This document shows, one piece after another, positions 44,306-52,505 of a stretch of DNA of 64,000 nt (position 1 is the stretch's first letter; the number at the start of each line of letters is the position of its first letter). The translations under genes and the position numbers were made by a program. The DNA is from Candidatus Aegiribacteria sp. MLS_C. Lineage in GTDB: Bacteria > Fermentibacterota > Fermentibacteria > Fermentibacterales > JCC-6. The notes under the pieces were generated by a model that did not search any database, had not been told where the DNA came from, and worked only from the letters and a program-made list of their open reading frames with translations. Location of the stretch: assembly GCA_002030045.1 (NCBI GenBank), contig LQBI01000032.1, positions 152,487 through 216,486 on the forward strand, written 5' to 3'.

Positions 44306-46723
44306 TCAGACCGCAGCCATCTCTCCGCCGGCGAAGAGGCTTTCGTAAACTCTGTCCCAGTCGTAGTTGCTGATGACCCTCTCCCTGGCCCGTTTTCGCA
44401 TGTGGCCGTAGGCATCGGGATCCCTGATGATGAGCTCAGTCATCTCCATCATCTTCTGTGCCCAGTCCTCGACGTCACCGGCCCTGGCTATGAGGCCGGT
44501 GATCCCGTCCTCTATTATCTCGCTGGGACCGCCTACGGAAGAGACAAGAGCGGGAACGCCGCTGGCCTGTGCCTCGAGGACTGACATGCCGAATGTATCG
44601 GATTCGCTGGGGAAGACGAATATGTCAGCGATCGAATAGAGCCCGGGAAGCTCCTTGTTGGGCACCTTCCCCAGAAACACCACGTTTTTGCATTCCGACC
44701 ATCTTGAACGCAGTTCTTCCAGGTAGGGCCCCTCACCTGCGATAATGAAACGTGATCCGGGGTATTCCTCAAGCAGCCTCCTGTTGTATCCATCCAGTGC
44801 CACATCCAGGTCCTTGTCGCGGGACACCCTTCCGGTATAGACCAGTACCGGGAAGGCTCCCGAGACTATGCTGGCGTCCAGGGGCGGCTCAGCGCTTGAT
44901 TCAGGCGAGAAGACCCTTGTATCTATTCCTCGGTTGAACTTGGCCACTTTCTTGAACTCGTACCCTCTATGATCCAGGATTCCCATGTACTCGTAGGTGG
45001 GCACACGGACTTCGTCGAAGCAGCTGTAGAACCACTTGATGAAACCCTCTATTATGTCGTTGACCGATTCGTCGGAGACGATCTTGGTGACCTGCTTCGC
45101 ATAGTCGGTATGGTAGATGCCCACCGCCTCGATGTTCATCAGCCTGGCAATCAGTAGACCGGTAAGACCGACGGGTCCGGGTGTGGAGATATAGACACGG
45201 TCAGGTTCGAATTTCGATATGAGGTCGAGGGATTTCAGTATGGAGGGGACTTTGAGGACATACTTCTCGTAACCGGGGATAGTGAAGGAGTCGATGAAGG
45301 GAAGCGATACTACGTTGTCGTTTTGGGTATGCACCCGCTCCTCACCGGTCAGGGCCGTGACTATCCTGAAGCCTGGATTCTCCCTGGAAGCTATCCTGGA
45401 GACCTTGTCCAGGGTCACTGAGACTCCGTTCATGTCCGTGAATGTGTCCGTGAACCAGAGCAGCCGCATATCCTTCCTGTCCGTGCAGGGACCCAGGTAT
45501 TCCCTCGAGAGGCCGTCGAGCAGGTTCTTGTTCGAGAACATGTCCCTGACCGCGGTGAAGAATGGCAGCAGCAGGAATACACCGGGTATGGAGGCGGAGG
45601 CGTTGGTGATGAAACCGACGAGGTCCCCGTCGTTAACGTCCTTCTTGACGGAATGGACAAGGGCAAGCACGAACTCGTCCGAAAGCTCCGCGATCCTGGT
45701 GTATAGAAGGTCCAGCTTCTTCTGCATCGGCTGGTCCCTGTGGACTTTCATGTCCTCTATGAGGTTGTTGATAATACGGTAGAGCCTTGCCTGCCTACCC
45801 CTTGAGCTGGCCAATCGCCTCAGGAACAGCTTCTCCTTCAGTCTGAAGTCCCTCTTCTCGAAAATGTACTCGGTCAGCGAACTGAACAGGTTCCTCGACG
45901 AATTGCTGGGTTTCTCCCGGGAGAACTCATAGGCGATCTTGTAGACGGTGAACACCAGGGACTGGTAGTCATTGCTGCGGCCCTGGCACTGGCCCTGGCC
46001 ACTCCTTATCTCCTCGAGGAACTCCTTCGGAGAGGAGGCTTCCGCAAGGGTGCAGGTCTGCCCTATGAAAAGGCCTGCATGGTCGTCTGATCCGCCGGTC
46101 AGCGATTTTATCCAGGGAGTGGAACCCCATGGTTCCAGGCGGTGTTTCCTTCGCAGATCCTCCAGCCTGGTCTCGTCGAGTGACTCGAGGACCCTTGTCC
46201 AGGTGCTGTTATTCACCTTGTTCCTGCCTCCGTTGAGCCCCTCGAAGCTGTTGAACATCAGCATCAGTTTCTCGAGATGATGTATCTCCAGCATTCCGTT
46301 GACCGGATAGGTCGCATGAGCCACCGAGTGGGCGAGGCGTCTCTCTCCTATGTAGCTGCGGAGGTGGTAGATGTTGTTCCTTATGCGCTGGATCTCGTCG
46401 AACTCGTCCTGATCAAGGCCGTAGACGAGAAGGTGGATCTTGCAGCCGTCTTCCGGGAAGTACGTGGTGAACTCCACTCCGGTGAAAGTGTCGTCGGGAT
46501 GGTTCTCCGCAAGCATCAGCGCACCCTGGATGCGATTGTGGTCGGTGATGGTGACGAAGTCCATTCCCCGGTCCTTCGCCATGCTGTATACGGTCTCGGG
46601 GTCGGTATAGGATTCCTTTGCGCCGAGTCTCTTGAGGAACCATTCCGAAGGGTGTTCGGAGTACTTCGAGTGGACATGCATATCGACCCTGGCAGGTCTT
46701 GTCAGCTTCCTGGACTGCAGCAT
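44306..46723 (-). CDS. PHP-domain/GT4 glycosyltransferase fusion
   Basis: 805 residues. Residues about 1-240 are a PHP phosphoesterase-like domain with metal ligands in RVDMHVHSKYSEHPSE, TITDHNR and GGSDDHAG. A helical linker (residues about 240-410) with a hydrophobic stretch (IPGVFLLLPFFTAVRDMF) follows, and residues about 425-800 are a GT4 glycosyltransferase (FTDTFTDMNGVSVTLDKV, FPSESDTFGMSVLEAQASGVP for the E-x7-E motif). It may make or trim glycan precursors at the membrane. AAGGAG precedes the ATG. First downstream gene of the island, about 100 bases before the flippase gene. Confidence 0.88.
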   Translation of the reverse strand: MLQSRKLTRPARVDMHVHSKYSEHPSEWFLKRLGAKESYTDPETVYSMAKDRGMDFVTITDHNRIQGALMLAENHPDDTFTGVEFTTYFPEDGCKIHLLVYGLDQDEFDEIQRIRNNIYHLRSYIGERRLAHSVAHATYPVNGMLEIHHLEKLMLMFNSFEGLNGGRNKVNNSTWTRVLESLDETRLEDLRRKHRLEPWGSTPWIKSLTGGSDDHAGLFIGQTCTLAEASSPKEFLEEIRSGQGQCQGRSNDYQSLVFTVYKIAYEFSREKPSNSSRNLFSSLTEYIFEKRDFRLKEKLFLRRLASSRGRQARLYRIINNLIEDMKVHRDQPMQKKLDLLYTRIAELSDEFVLALVHSVKKDVNDGDLVGFITNASASIPGVFLLLPFFTAVRDMFSNKNLLDGLSREYLGPCTDRKDMRLLWFTDTFTDMNGVSVTLDKVSRIASRENPGFRIVTALTGEERVHTQNDNVVSLPFIDSFTIPGYEKYVLKVPSILKSLDLISKFEPDRVYISTPGPVGLTGLLIARLMNIEAVGIYHTDYAKQVTKIVSDESVNDIIEGFIKWFYSCFDEVRVPTYEYMGILDHRGYEFKKVAKFNRGIDTRVFSPESSAEPPLDASIVSGAFPVLVYTGRVSRDKDLDVALDGYNRRLLEEYPGSRFIIAGEGPYLEELRSRWSECKNVVFLGKVPNKELPGLYSIADIFVFPSESDTFGMSVLEAQASGVPALVSSVGGPSEIIEDGITGLIARAGDVEDWAQKMMEMTELIIRDPDAYGHMRKRARERVISNYDWDRVYESLFAGGEMAAV

Positions 46724-46826
46724 TGCTCCTTCCCTTCCGGTCAGTGTCTGGCATGTGGAGTACCAGCGATTAAGGACCGCCAGGAGAAAATATTGAGCAA
46801 GTGTTAATTAAATGTGAAGATAGCGT

Positions 46827-47987
46827 TTAAGGATGGTCAACCTTACTGGAGGTGGCATGTCCTGTACTCCCTTCCCGGCTCTCATCGGAGACGCGGGAGA
46901 AAACCCTGATCTCGTGGAAGATGACGAAGGCACCCAGGATCATCGGAAGGTACAGCAGGAATGACCGCTGCAGAAGCGAGAAGACCACGAGCCTGGATTC
47001 CGGGAGTATCACCGACATCAGCGCCGCGATGCTGAACTCGGCTATGCCGCTTCCGCCGGGGCTTGGAGAGAAGTACAGGATGCACATGAGAACGGCCTGT
47101 ATGGAGATCACAGTCATGAAGTCGCTCCGAATGCACATTCCCAGGAGGATCGTATAGGCTATCGAGTACTTGTTCAGATAGAGAGCGAGAGTCAGGACAA
47201 GGCTCAGGGGTATCATCATCCTGTTGTGGCTGAAGAAATTCCTGGACGAATCGCTGAACGTTTCGACCTCCAGCGAGATCCTGTCGGTAAGCCGTCCGAG
47301 CATTCTTCCCAACCTTGGGAAGTGTGCTTTCGTCCGGCCCGTTATCCTGCTCATCAGACTGATGAAAAGCTGTGGTCTTGAAAAGGCCACCACCAGAAGC
47401 AGGAACTCCACCGAGAACACGATGAAAGAGATCAGGACGACGCCTGTGAAGCCACTTCCCAGACGCTCGGACAGAACTGCGTATGAAACTGCCGCTCCGC
47501 ATATGAAGACGACAATGGTCGACAGGTAGTTGAAGGCGGCCACGAACACGGCCTGGCCGATGGATCCGCCCTTGCGATGGTACACGTAGAACTGGGCGGG
47601 GCCCCCTCCCCCCTGGGAAGGGGTTATGGCACCGACGAAGGTATTGGCCAGGTTCGCCCTGACGCTGGTCATGAACTCCACCGAGGGATCGAGGCGCTTC
47701 ATGAACACATGGTTGCGGTAGCTCCCGAGGACCACATCAAGAAGCATTAGGAATACTGTAAATCCAAACCATGCAGTATCATAATGCTGGAAGGCTTCAA
47801 GTATCCCCTCGGATCTCGTCAGGACAAAGAGGGCGGCCAGAGAGACGATGGTGATGCTGCAGAACAGCGCCAGACCTCTGCGCAGCCTTCTCCGGCTGAT
47901 CGTTCCCAGGATGCGGGAGGAAGACTGTGGACCGCTCCCTTCGGGATCATCAGCTCCCCTTATACCGGTCTCCTCCTCCGGGGACAC
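46827..47987 (-). CDS. YbhN/AglD-type flippase-like membrane protein
   Basis: About 386 residues, with around eight hydrophobic segments after a polar N-terminus, of the lysylphosphatidylglycerol synthetase TM/UPF0104 type. Motifs NTFVGAITPSQGGGGPAQFY and FSPSPGGSGIAEFSIAALM are characteristic. Likely flips or transports a polysaccharide lipid intermediate across the inner membrane. The GTG start at 47987 lies just after the methyltransferase stop with GGAG at good spacing; an ATG at 48035 in frame would overlap that gene by 40 bases. Confidence 0.85.
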   Translation of the reverse strand: MSPEEETGIRGADDPEGSGPQSSSRILGTISRRRLRRGLALFCSITIVSLAALFVLTRSEGILEAFQHYDTAWFGFTVFLMLLDVVLGSYRNHVFMKRLDPSVEFMTSVRANLANTFVGAITPSQGGGGPAQFYVYHRKGGSIGQAVFVAAFNYLSTIVVFICGAAVSYAVLSERLGSGFTGVVLISFIVFSVEFLLLVVAFSRPQLFISLMSRITGRTKAHFPRLGRMLGRLTDRISLEVETFSDSSRNFFSHNRMMIPLSLVLTLALYLNKYSIAYTILLGMCIRSDFMTVISIQAVLMCILYFSPSPGGSGIAEFSIAALMSVILPESRLVVFSLLQRSFLLYLPMILGAFVIFHEIRVFSRVSDESREGSTGHATSSKVDHP

Positions 47988-47995
47988 TCCCACTC

Positions 47996-48754
47996 CTAGC
48001 AGTCTGACTGCAGGGAGGTTACCGCCGGAATCCATACCACCAGTGTTTCCTGTCTGTTTACTGATGAACCTGTATCCGGGCCGTAAGAGTAGTGTCTCAA
48101 GCGCCCGACCTGGCCCAGGAAGGCACCGTTCCCGAGATATCTCTCGCTGTATGCCATCTCCACCGGCCTGTTGCAGTCGTGGACGAACACGTCGGAATCA
48201 TCAGCCCTCAGGACCGATGCGATGAAGATGCTCTTCATCCTTCCCGGACTTGACTGGCGCATGCCATTCGGGGCGTCCACGAGAACGACGTCCCATTCGT
48301 CTTCAAGGATTCCGCTCGGGAGAAGGACAGGGAGCGAAGCCGGTCTGTCCAGCAGCTCCCGCCACTGGTGCCTTTCAGTCCCGTACTCCACCAGGTATGC
48401 CTCCATAATAGGGTCCTCGCCGGTCACCCTCTGCAGCCAGACCGGATCGTCCTCGATGAAGACCGTCCTGCCTCCCCGGTTGACCTTCCTCCAGTAGGTG
48501 CTGTCGTTGCCCAGACCGAAGACCAGAAACCTGCATGGCCCCCTTTTCTTCAGAATGCGGGTAATGAGCCGTATCTCAGAGGGTCTCATGCAGATGTTGT
48601 AGAGGAGCTTCATGGTGGTTGTCCTGGGTCTGTCGGGCCTCCGTACGCATGATTCCATCACCGGTACGAAGACCGTCCGCCTGAGCAGGTCCATGAACTT
48701 CGTGAAACCGCTCTTCCATATCAGAGTCTCTCGGATGGACCAGACTAAACCCAT
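47996..48754 (-). CDS. DUF579/GXM-like (glucuronoxylan 4-O-methyltransferase-related) protein
   Basis: 252 residues, soluble. Two long motifs match those I know from plant IRX15/GXM (DUF579) proteins: FLVFGLGNDSTYW with GGRTVFIEDDPVWLQRV (cofactor-side loop and acidic EED-type site), and VVLVDAPNGMRQSSPGRM followed by SDVFVHDCNRPVEMAYSERY (plant DAPRG, PGRM and D-V-F-x-H-D motifs). GXM enzymes methylate glucuronic acid using S-adenosylmethionine. In this island with two glycan enzymes it could methylate a uronic acid in a surface polysaccharide. GGAGG lies 5 bases before the ATG. The family assignment is from memory of motifs, not a search. Confidence 0.65.
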   Translation of the reverse strand: MGLVWSIRETLIWKSGFTKFMDLLRRTVFVPVMESCVRRPDRPRTTTMKLLYNICMRPSEIRLITRILKKRGPCRFLVFGLGNDSTYWRKVNRGGRTVFIEDDPVWLQRVTGEDPIMEAYLVEYGTERHQWRELLDRPASLPVLLPSGILEDEWDVVLVDAPNGMRQSSPGRMKSIFIASVLRADDSDVFVHDCNRPVEMAYSERYLGNGAFLGQVGRLRHYSYGPDTGSSVNRQETLVVWIPAVTSLQSDC

Positions 48755-49132
48755 AGGAGCCTCCGTACTTCCTGAATACCATATCGGTAAACTGCAGGCC
48801 AGCCTTTGGTGTGAAGATAGGCAGCCAGTGTTAAACAGGAGTTAACATCCGATCATCAATCACGCGGTGTTCTTTGGCCGTCCGGTTAGAACCCTGGCCG
48901 GCGGTTGCCGCGGCACTGCTCAGTGTCGCCCTCCGGAACCGAGAGACCACACTGGCGAGTGCAATTATGCCGGTTGACCCTTTCGGATACGGAAGGAGAG
49001 AGTGAAAGGGCCGGGGTCATCATGACACCCGCCTCCGAGATCTACGCAATGCCCTCGACCTTCTCGAGGACCGCATTCTAAACCCCTAGACATAATGGTT
49101 GGACCACCACTTCTGATTAGGGGGCCTTACCC
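48755..49132. other. Gene-free spacer between the methyltransferase gene and the transposase relic
   Basis: No coding frame supported. It holds an imperfect inverted repeat GTTAAACAGGAGTTAAC (48829-48845) near the start of the methyltransferase transcript and otherwise nothing recognisable. Confidence 0.4.
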
Positions 49133-49620
49133 TTGTCAGAAAACCTCAACCGGAAGAGTGGTCCATTGTGTGATGTCCATAAGGACAGCATCAAGATTGC
49201 GGTTGCCGAGGAAGGTCGTGAGCCAGCGAAGCTTCTGGCTTCCATTCCCGGGGATAATGGTAAGCTTATCAAGCAGACAAGCAAGCTCGGGCCGAACAGG
49301 AGCATCAGGTGCTGTGACGAGGCGGGTCCTGGAGGCTACACGGTCTACCGCGCATTGACTGAGGCGGGGATTCACTGTAAAGTGGTCGCTCCCTCCATGA
49401 TTCCCTAACAGAGTGGCAAGCGGGTCAAGACCGACAGGCTCGATGCAGAGAATCTTACCTCCGTTCCGGTGACCTCACTGAGGTCTGTGTACCTGATGAG
49501 ACCACCGAGAGCATCAGGAACCTGGTCAGGCTCAGGGAGGATGCCTGGATTGCCCGGCATAAGACAAGGCGGCAGTTGAATCAGTTCCTGCTTCGCAAGG
49601 GTCGAATATATCCAGGATAA
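49133..49620 (+). pseudogene. IS110-family transposase relic
   Basis: N-terminal half of an IS110-type (DEDD) transposase. Asp is in DVHKDSIKIAV, Glu in CDEAGPGGYTVYRALTEAGI (shown in 20), and the two Asp in VKTDRLDAENL. An in-frame TAA (49406-49408) interrupts KVVAPSMIP-QSGKRVKTDR where a Lys is expected. A frameshift near 49458 moves reading to LRSGDLTEVCVPDETTESIR and ends at RIYPG with TAA at 49620. The Tnp_2-type C-terminal half is absent. An inactive remnant marking past insertion at the edge of the polysaccharide block. Confidence 0.85.
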
Positions 49621-49906
49621 TATAATAATGCTATCCAGGAGGTTAGGTCAAAAGTCAATCTGATGAGTGCCTTCCTGTCAGTTCTGTGGTTTCTGTCGGT
49701 ATGCTTGATCGAAATACCTCATACGAGACATTCCAACCAATAGCTTCAACCATATATGGCGCACTTTCAGTGCAGAACAGTGTTCGGAAGGTGTCATGGA
49801 AGTGTAGCGGATGTGGAACCCGGAGCGGATTCGTTCACAGGATAAATTGAAGATGTGCATGGATCTGTAGTGATCGTGCAGAGTAATCGTAGAAGATCTC
49901 TTGATA
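49621..49906. other. Gene-free spacer after the transposase relic
   Basis: A/T-rich start (TATAATAATGCTATCC) where the transposase C-terminus would lie; the rest shows no coding frame. It may contain further degraded insertion-sequence DNA. Confidence 0.4.
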
Positions 49907-49947
49907 CTGGAAAAGGTTCGAGGGCGGGGATGGACCCCGCCCTCTTC
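49907..49947 (-). terminator. 41-bp repeated terminator element, copy 2 (inverted)
   Basis: Identical over all 41 bases to 43820-43860 in reverse orientation. It lies 18 bases after the stop of the minus-strand vWA gene and should terminate it. Confidence 0.85.
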
Positions 49948-49965
49948 CGCTTCGCCCGGGGTGTT

Positions 49966-52398
49966 CTACCAGGTCTTCTGGAAGCTGTACTGCAGCCTGA
50001 TGATGCCGGCCCCGTCCGGTGGCGCCGGCAGGTCCAGGCCCGTCAGGATGTCGCAGAGTTCGCCGTCCAGGCCGTCGTCCAGACCCTGGCCGGACACGGA
50101 CACCGAGGTGATGGCACCCGATCCGTTCACCGTCACCTCGAAGGTCACGGTGCCGGTGGGCCAGTCGTCTGCGTTATCCAGTCCCTCCACGAAGGCGCCG
50201 TATGCTTCCTCAAGCTCCTCCGCCATCTCCCTGGCGGCGGAACGCACCACCGAGGGGAGCAGACCCAATGTGGGGGATGCCGACACGTGGGTCACGGAAG
50301 GCAACCAGCTGGTCTCCCAGCCGTCGCCGTCGTAGTAGTCCAGGGAGGGCTCGTTGCACTCCTCGCCGGAAACCAGGCCTGCCCCGCCGAAGCCCAGGGA
50401 CTGGGAGACCGAGGGAGAGGCAGCGTATGAAGACCTGTTCATGGCGCCTCCCCTTCCTCCGCTCTCTCCGAAGACGCCCTCGTAGGAGACGCCTTCGGGC
50501 ATGTTCACGGGGACCTGCACGGTGATCGGCTCGCCGCTGTCCGGGTCGGTGCGCACCTCCTCCGAGACCGCCACGAATGCGGTGTACTCGCTCATTATCT
50601 GGTAGTCCAGCGCGGTGTCGGTTATCTCGTCGATTATGTCCTGGCTGGCATTCACGTAGCCGTAGCTGTCGTACATCTGACGGTTGAGCTCGTGGATCCT
50701 CTTCCTGGCCCAGAGGGTGGCTACGACGTCGTTTGCCTCCTGGTCGGCGGGAAGGGCCACGTCCATCTCCTGGGACCATCTCCGGCCGGCCACTGTGCCG
50801 GTGATGCGGACCCGGTCGGTGCCGGAACCGTCGTACTGTCCGACTATGACAAGGGGTTCTCCGGCGTAGAGGTCCGGTATCCTGGAGGGGTAGACGTCGT
50901 GCACCTGAAGGTCTCCCCAGTCGATGCCGATGCCCACCAGGTAGGGGTCGTTTATCTTGTTGTAGATGTCGCCCACCGCCTCCTCGGGGTCCTCGTTGAG
51001 GCCCACGTAGTAGGCGTGTCCCCTGCCCTCCTCGGCCAGGCCCTCTATTAGGTACCTGTTGGTGCTGGAGCCGACGCCGATGCTGAAGAGCCTGGTGTTC
51101 TCGCCCAGGGTGGACTGGAGCTCGCCCAGTATCTCCGCCTCGTTGCCTATGTAGCCGTCGGTGAGGAAGATGACGAACCTCATCCTCTCCGGGTCCTCGG
51201 GGTAACCGATGGCGGCCCTGACGCCCTCGATCATCATGGTTCCGCCCATGCCGCTCATTGTGTTGATATAGGCGATGCCCTGCCGGACGTTCTCCGGGGT
51301 GTTGGGAAGGGGCGTCCTGGACATGCTGCTGGCGGTCTCGCTGAACCTCATGATCTGGAATGTGTCATCGGGGTTCATGCCGGCGACGAACTGTCTGACC
51401 GTCTCCTTGGCCACCTCCATGGGCTGGCCGCTCATGGATCCCGAGCAGTCCACCACGAAGAACATCTCCTTGGGAGTTATCTCGTCCACGGAGATGTCGG
51501 CGTCGGGCTGCAGTATGAGCATGAAGTGTCCGCCCATGGCCCCGTTGTGAGCGATGACGCCGCTCTGTATCCTGTCGGAGGCCGTGGTGTACCTGAATAC
51601 GAAGTCCCTGTTGGGTATCTCCTCTGCGTTCTCCAGCTCGATGGTCAGAATGCCGTTCAGGCCGACCCGCATATCGACCTCGTGGTTGACGGACTCGTAG
51701 TCCTGGATGGCGACACCGGTATTGAGGTTGAGCTGAAGTTCGATGTCGTAGCCGGCCCTGGTCCCCTCTGGGACCACCGGCGGAGTGATCCTGTCCGCGT
51801 CCTCCACTGAGGTGGCTATCTGGTAGATACCGAATACGTTCATTATGTGCTCACCTGGAGGCAGGAACCTGGGACCCACCACCATGGGGAAGACTATCTC
51901 GTATTCGCCGTCGTCGTACTCGACCGGCGCCACGTAGCTTATCTCTATGACGATGCTGTCCCCGGGAAGGATGTTGCCCACGCTCTGGGTGAATATGTTC
52001 GGCCTCTCCTGCTCCAGGAGGCTGGCCGTCTGCCCGGCGGCGATGGCGTCGTCGTAGATCTGCCTGGCCAGCTGCCTCTCGTGGATCTTGCCCTCGATGA
52101 GCCTGTCCCCTATCCACATGTTCATTCGGTCAACGGCCCCGCTCTGAGGCAGCGGGAAGGTGTAGACAGCCTCTATCACCTGGTCGTAGGGGTTGCCGTA
52201 GACCTGCCTGACGGTGGCCCTCTGCAGGTTGCCGCTGACGTCGATGACGACGGCGGTGTGTTCCAGCGGAAGGTCCCCCACCACGCCTTCCTCGCCTGTT
52301 ACCTGCATCCTTCCGCTGCCGCTCTCGTCCAGGGGCTGCGCGGTGGATACAGCGGCGACCGTGAGGATGACCGCCGCGGTCAGGATACTTCTTAACAT
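49966..52398 (-). CDS. Exported VIT/vWA protein with AgmX/PglI-type C-terminus
   Basis: 810 residues with a signal peptide (LTAAVILTVAAVSTA). VIT domain (residues about 50-170), vWA domain with an intact MIDAS (FVVDCSGSMSGQP) at about residues 260-440, a Gly/Ser-rich linker, and a C-terminal about 100-residue TonB-like AgmX/PglI domain (VTFEVTVNGSGAITSVSVSG). The combination resembles Myxococcus motility/adhesion-type proteins and inter-alpha-trypsin-inhibitor-like secreted proteins. GGAGG precedes the ATG. Divergent from nothing; same strand as the C25 gene upstream. Confidence 0.85.
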   Translation of the reverse strand: MLRSILTAAVILTVAAVSTAQPLDESGSGRMQVTGEEGVVGDLPLEHTAVVIDVSGNLQRATVRQVYGNPYDQVIEAVYTFPLPQSGAVDRMNMWIGDRLIEGKIHERQLARQIYDDAIAAGQTASLLEQERPNIFTQSVGNILPGDSIVIEISYVAPVEYDDGEYEIVFPMVVGPRFLPPGEHIMNVFGIYQIATSVEDADRITPPVVPEGTRAGYDIELQLNLNTGVAIQDYESVNHEVDMRVGLNGILTIELENAEEIPNRDFVFRYTTASDRIQSGVIAHNGAMGGHFMLILQPDADISVDEITPKEMFFVVDCSGSMSGQPMEVAKETVRQFVAGMNPDDTFQIMRFSETASSMSRTPLPNTPENVRQGIAYINTMSGMGGTMMIEGVRAAIGYPEDPERMRFVIFLTDGYIGNEAEILGELQSTLGENTRLFSIGVGSSTNRYLIEGLAEEGRGHAYYVGLNEDPEEAVGDIYNKINDPYLVGIGIDWGDLQVHDVYPSRIPDLYAGEPLVIVGQYDGSGTDRVRITGTVAGRRWSQEMDVALPADQEANDVVATLWARKRIHELNRQMYDSYGYVNASQDIIDEITDTALDYQIMSEYTAFVAVSEEVRTDPDSGEPITVQVPVNMPEGVSYEGVFGESGGRGGAMNRSSYAASPSVSQSLGFGGAGLVSGEECNEPSLDYYDGDGWETSWLPSVTHVSASPTLGLLPSVVRSAAREMAEELEEAYGAFVEGLDNADDWPTGTVTFEVTVNGSGAITSVSVSGQGLDDGLDGELCDILTGLDLPAPPDGAGIIRLQYSFQKTW

Positions 52399-52505
52399 TT
52401 CACTACCTCCATGGTGAGTTGTTCTCCGTTTCCGGTCCTGATACATTCGGCGGGTCCGGAGTATTCCATGCCGTGAGGAAAGAAGTGTGCGGAAGGGGTC
52501 CCGGA

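Noticed and set aside
49678-49860. Minus-strand ORF near the transposase relic
   Set aside because: No ribosome site, no family signal, and A/T-rich decayed DNA.
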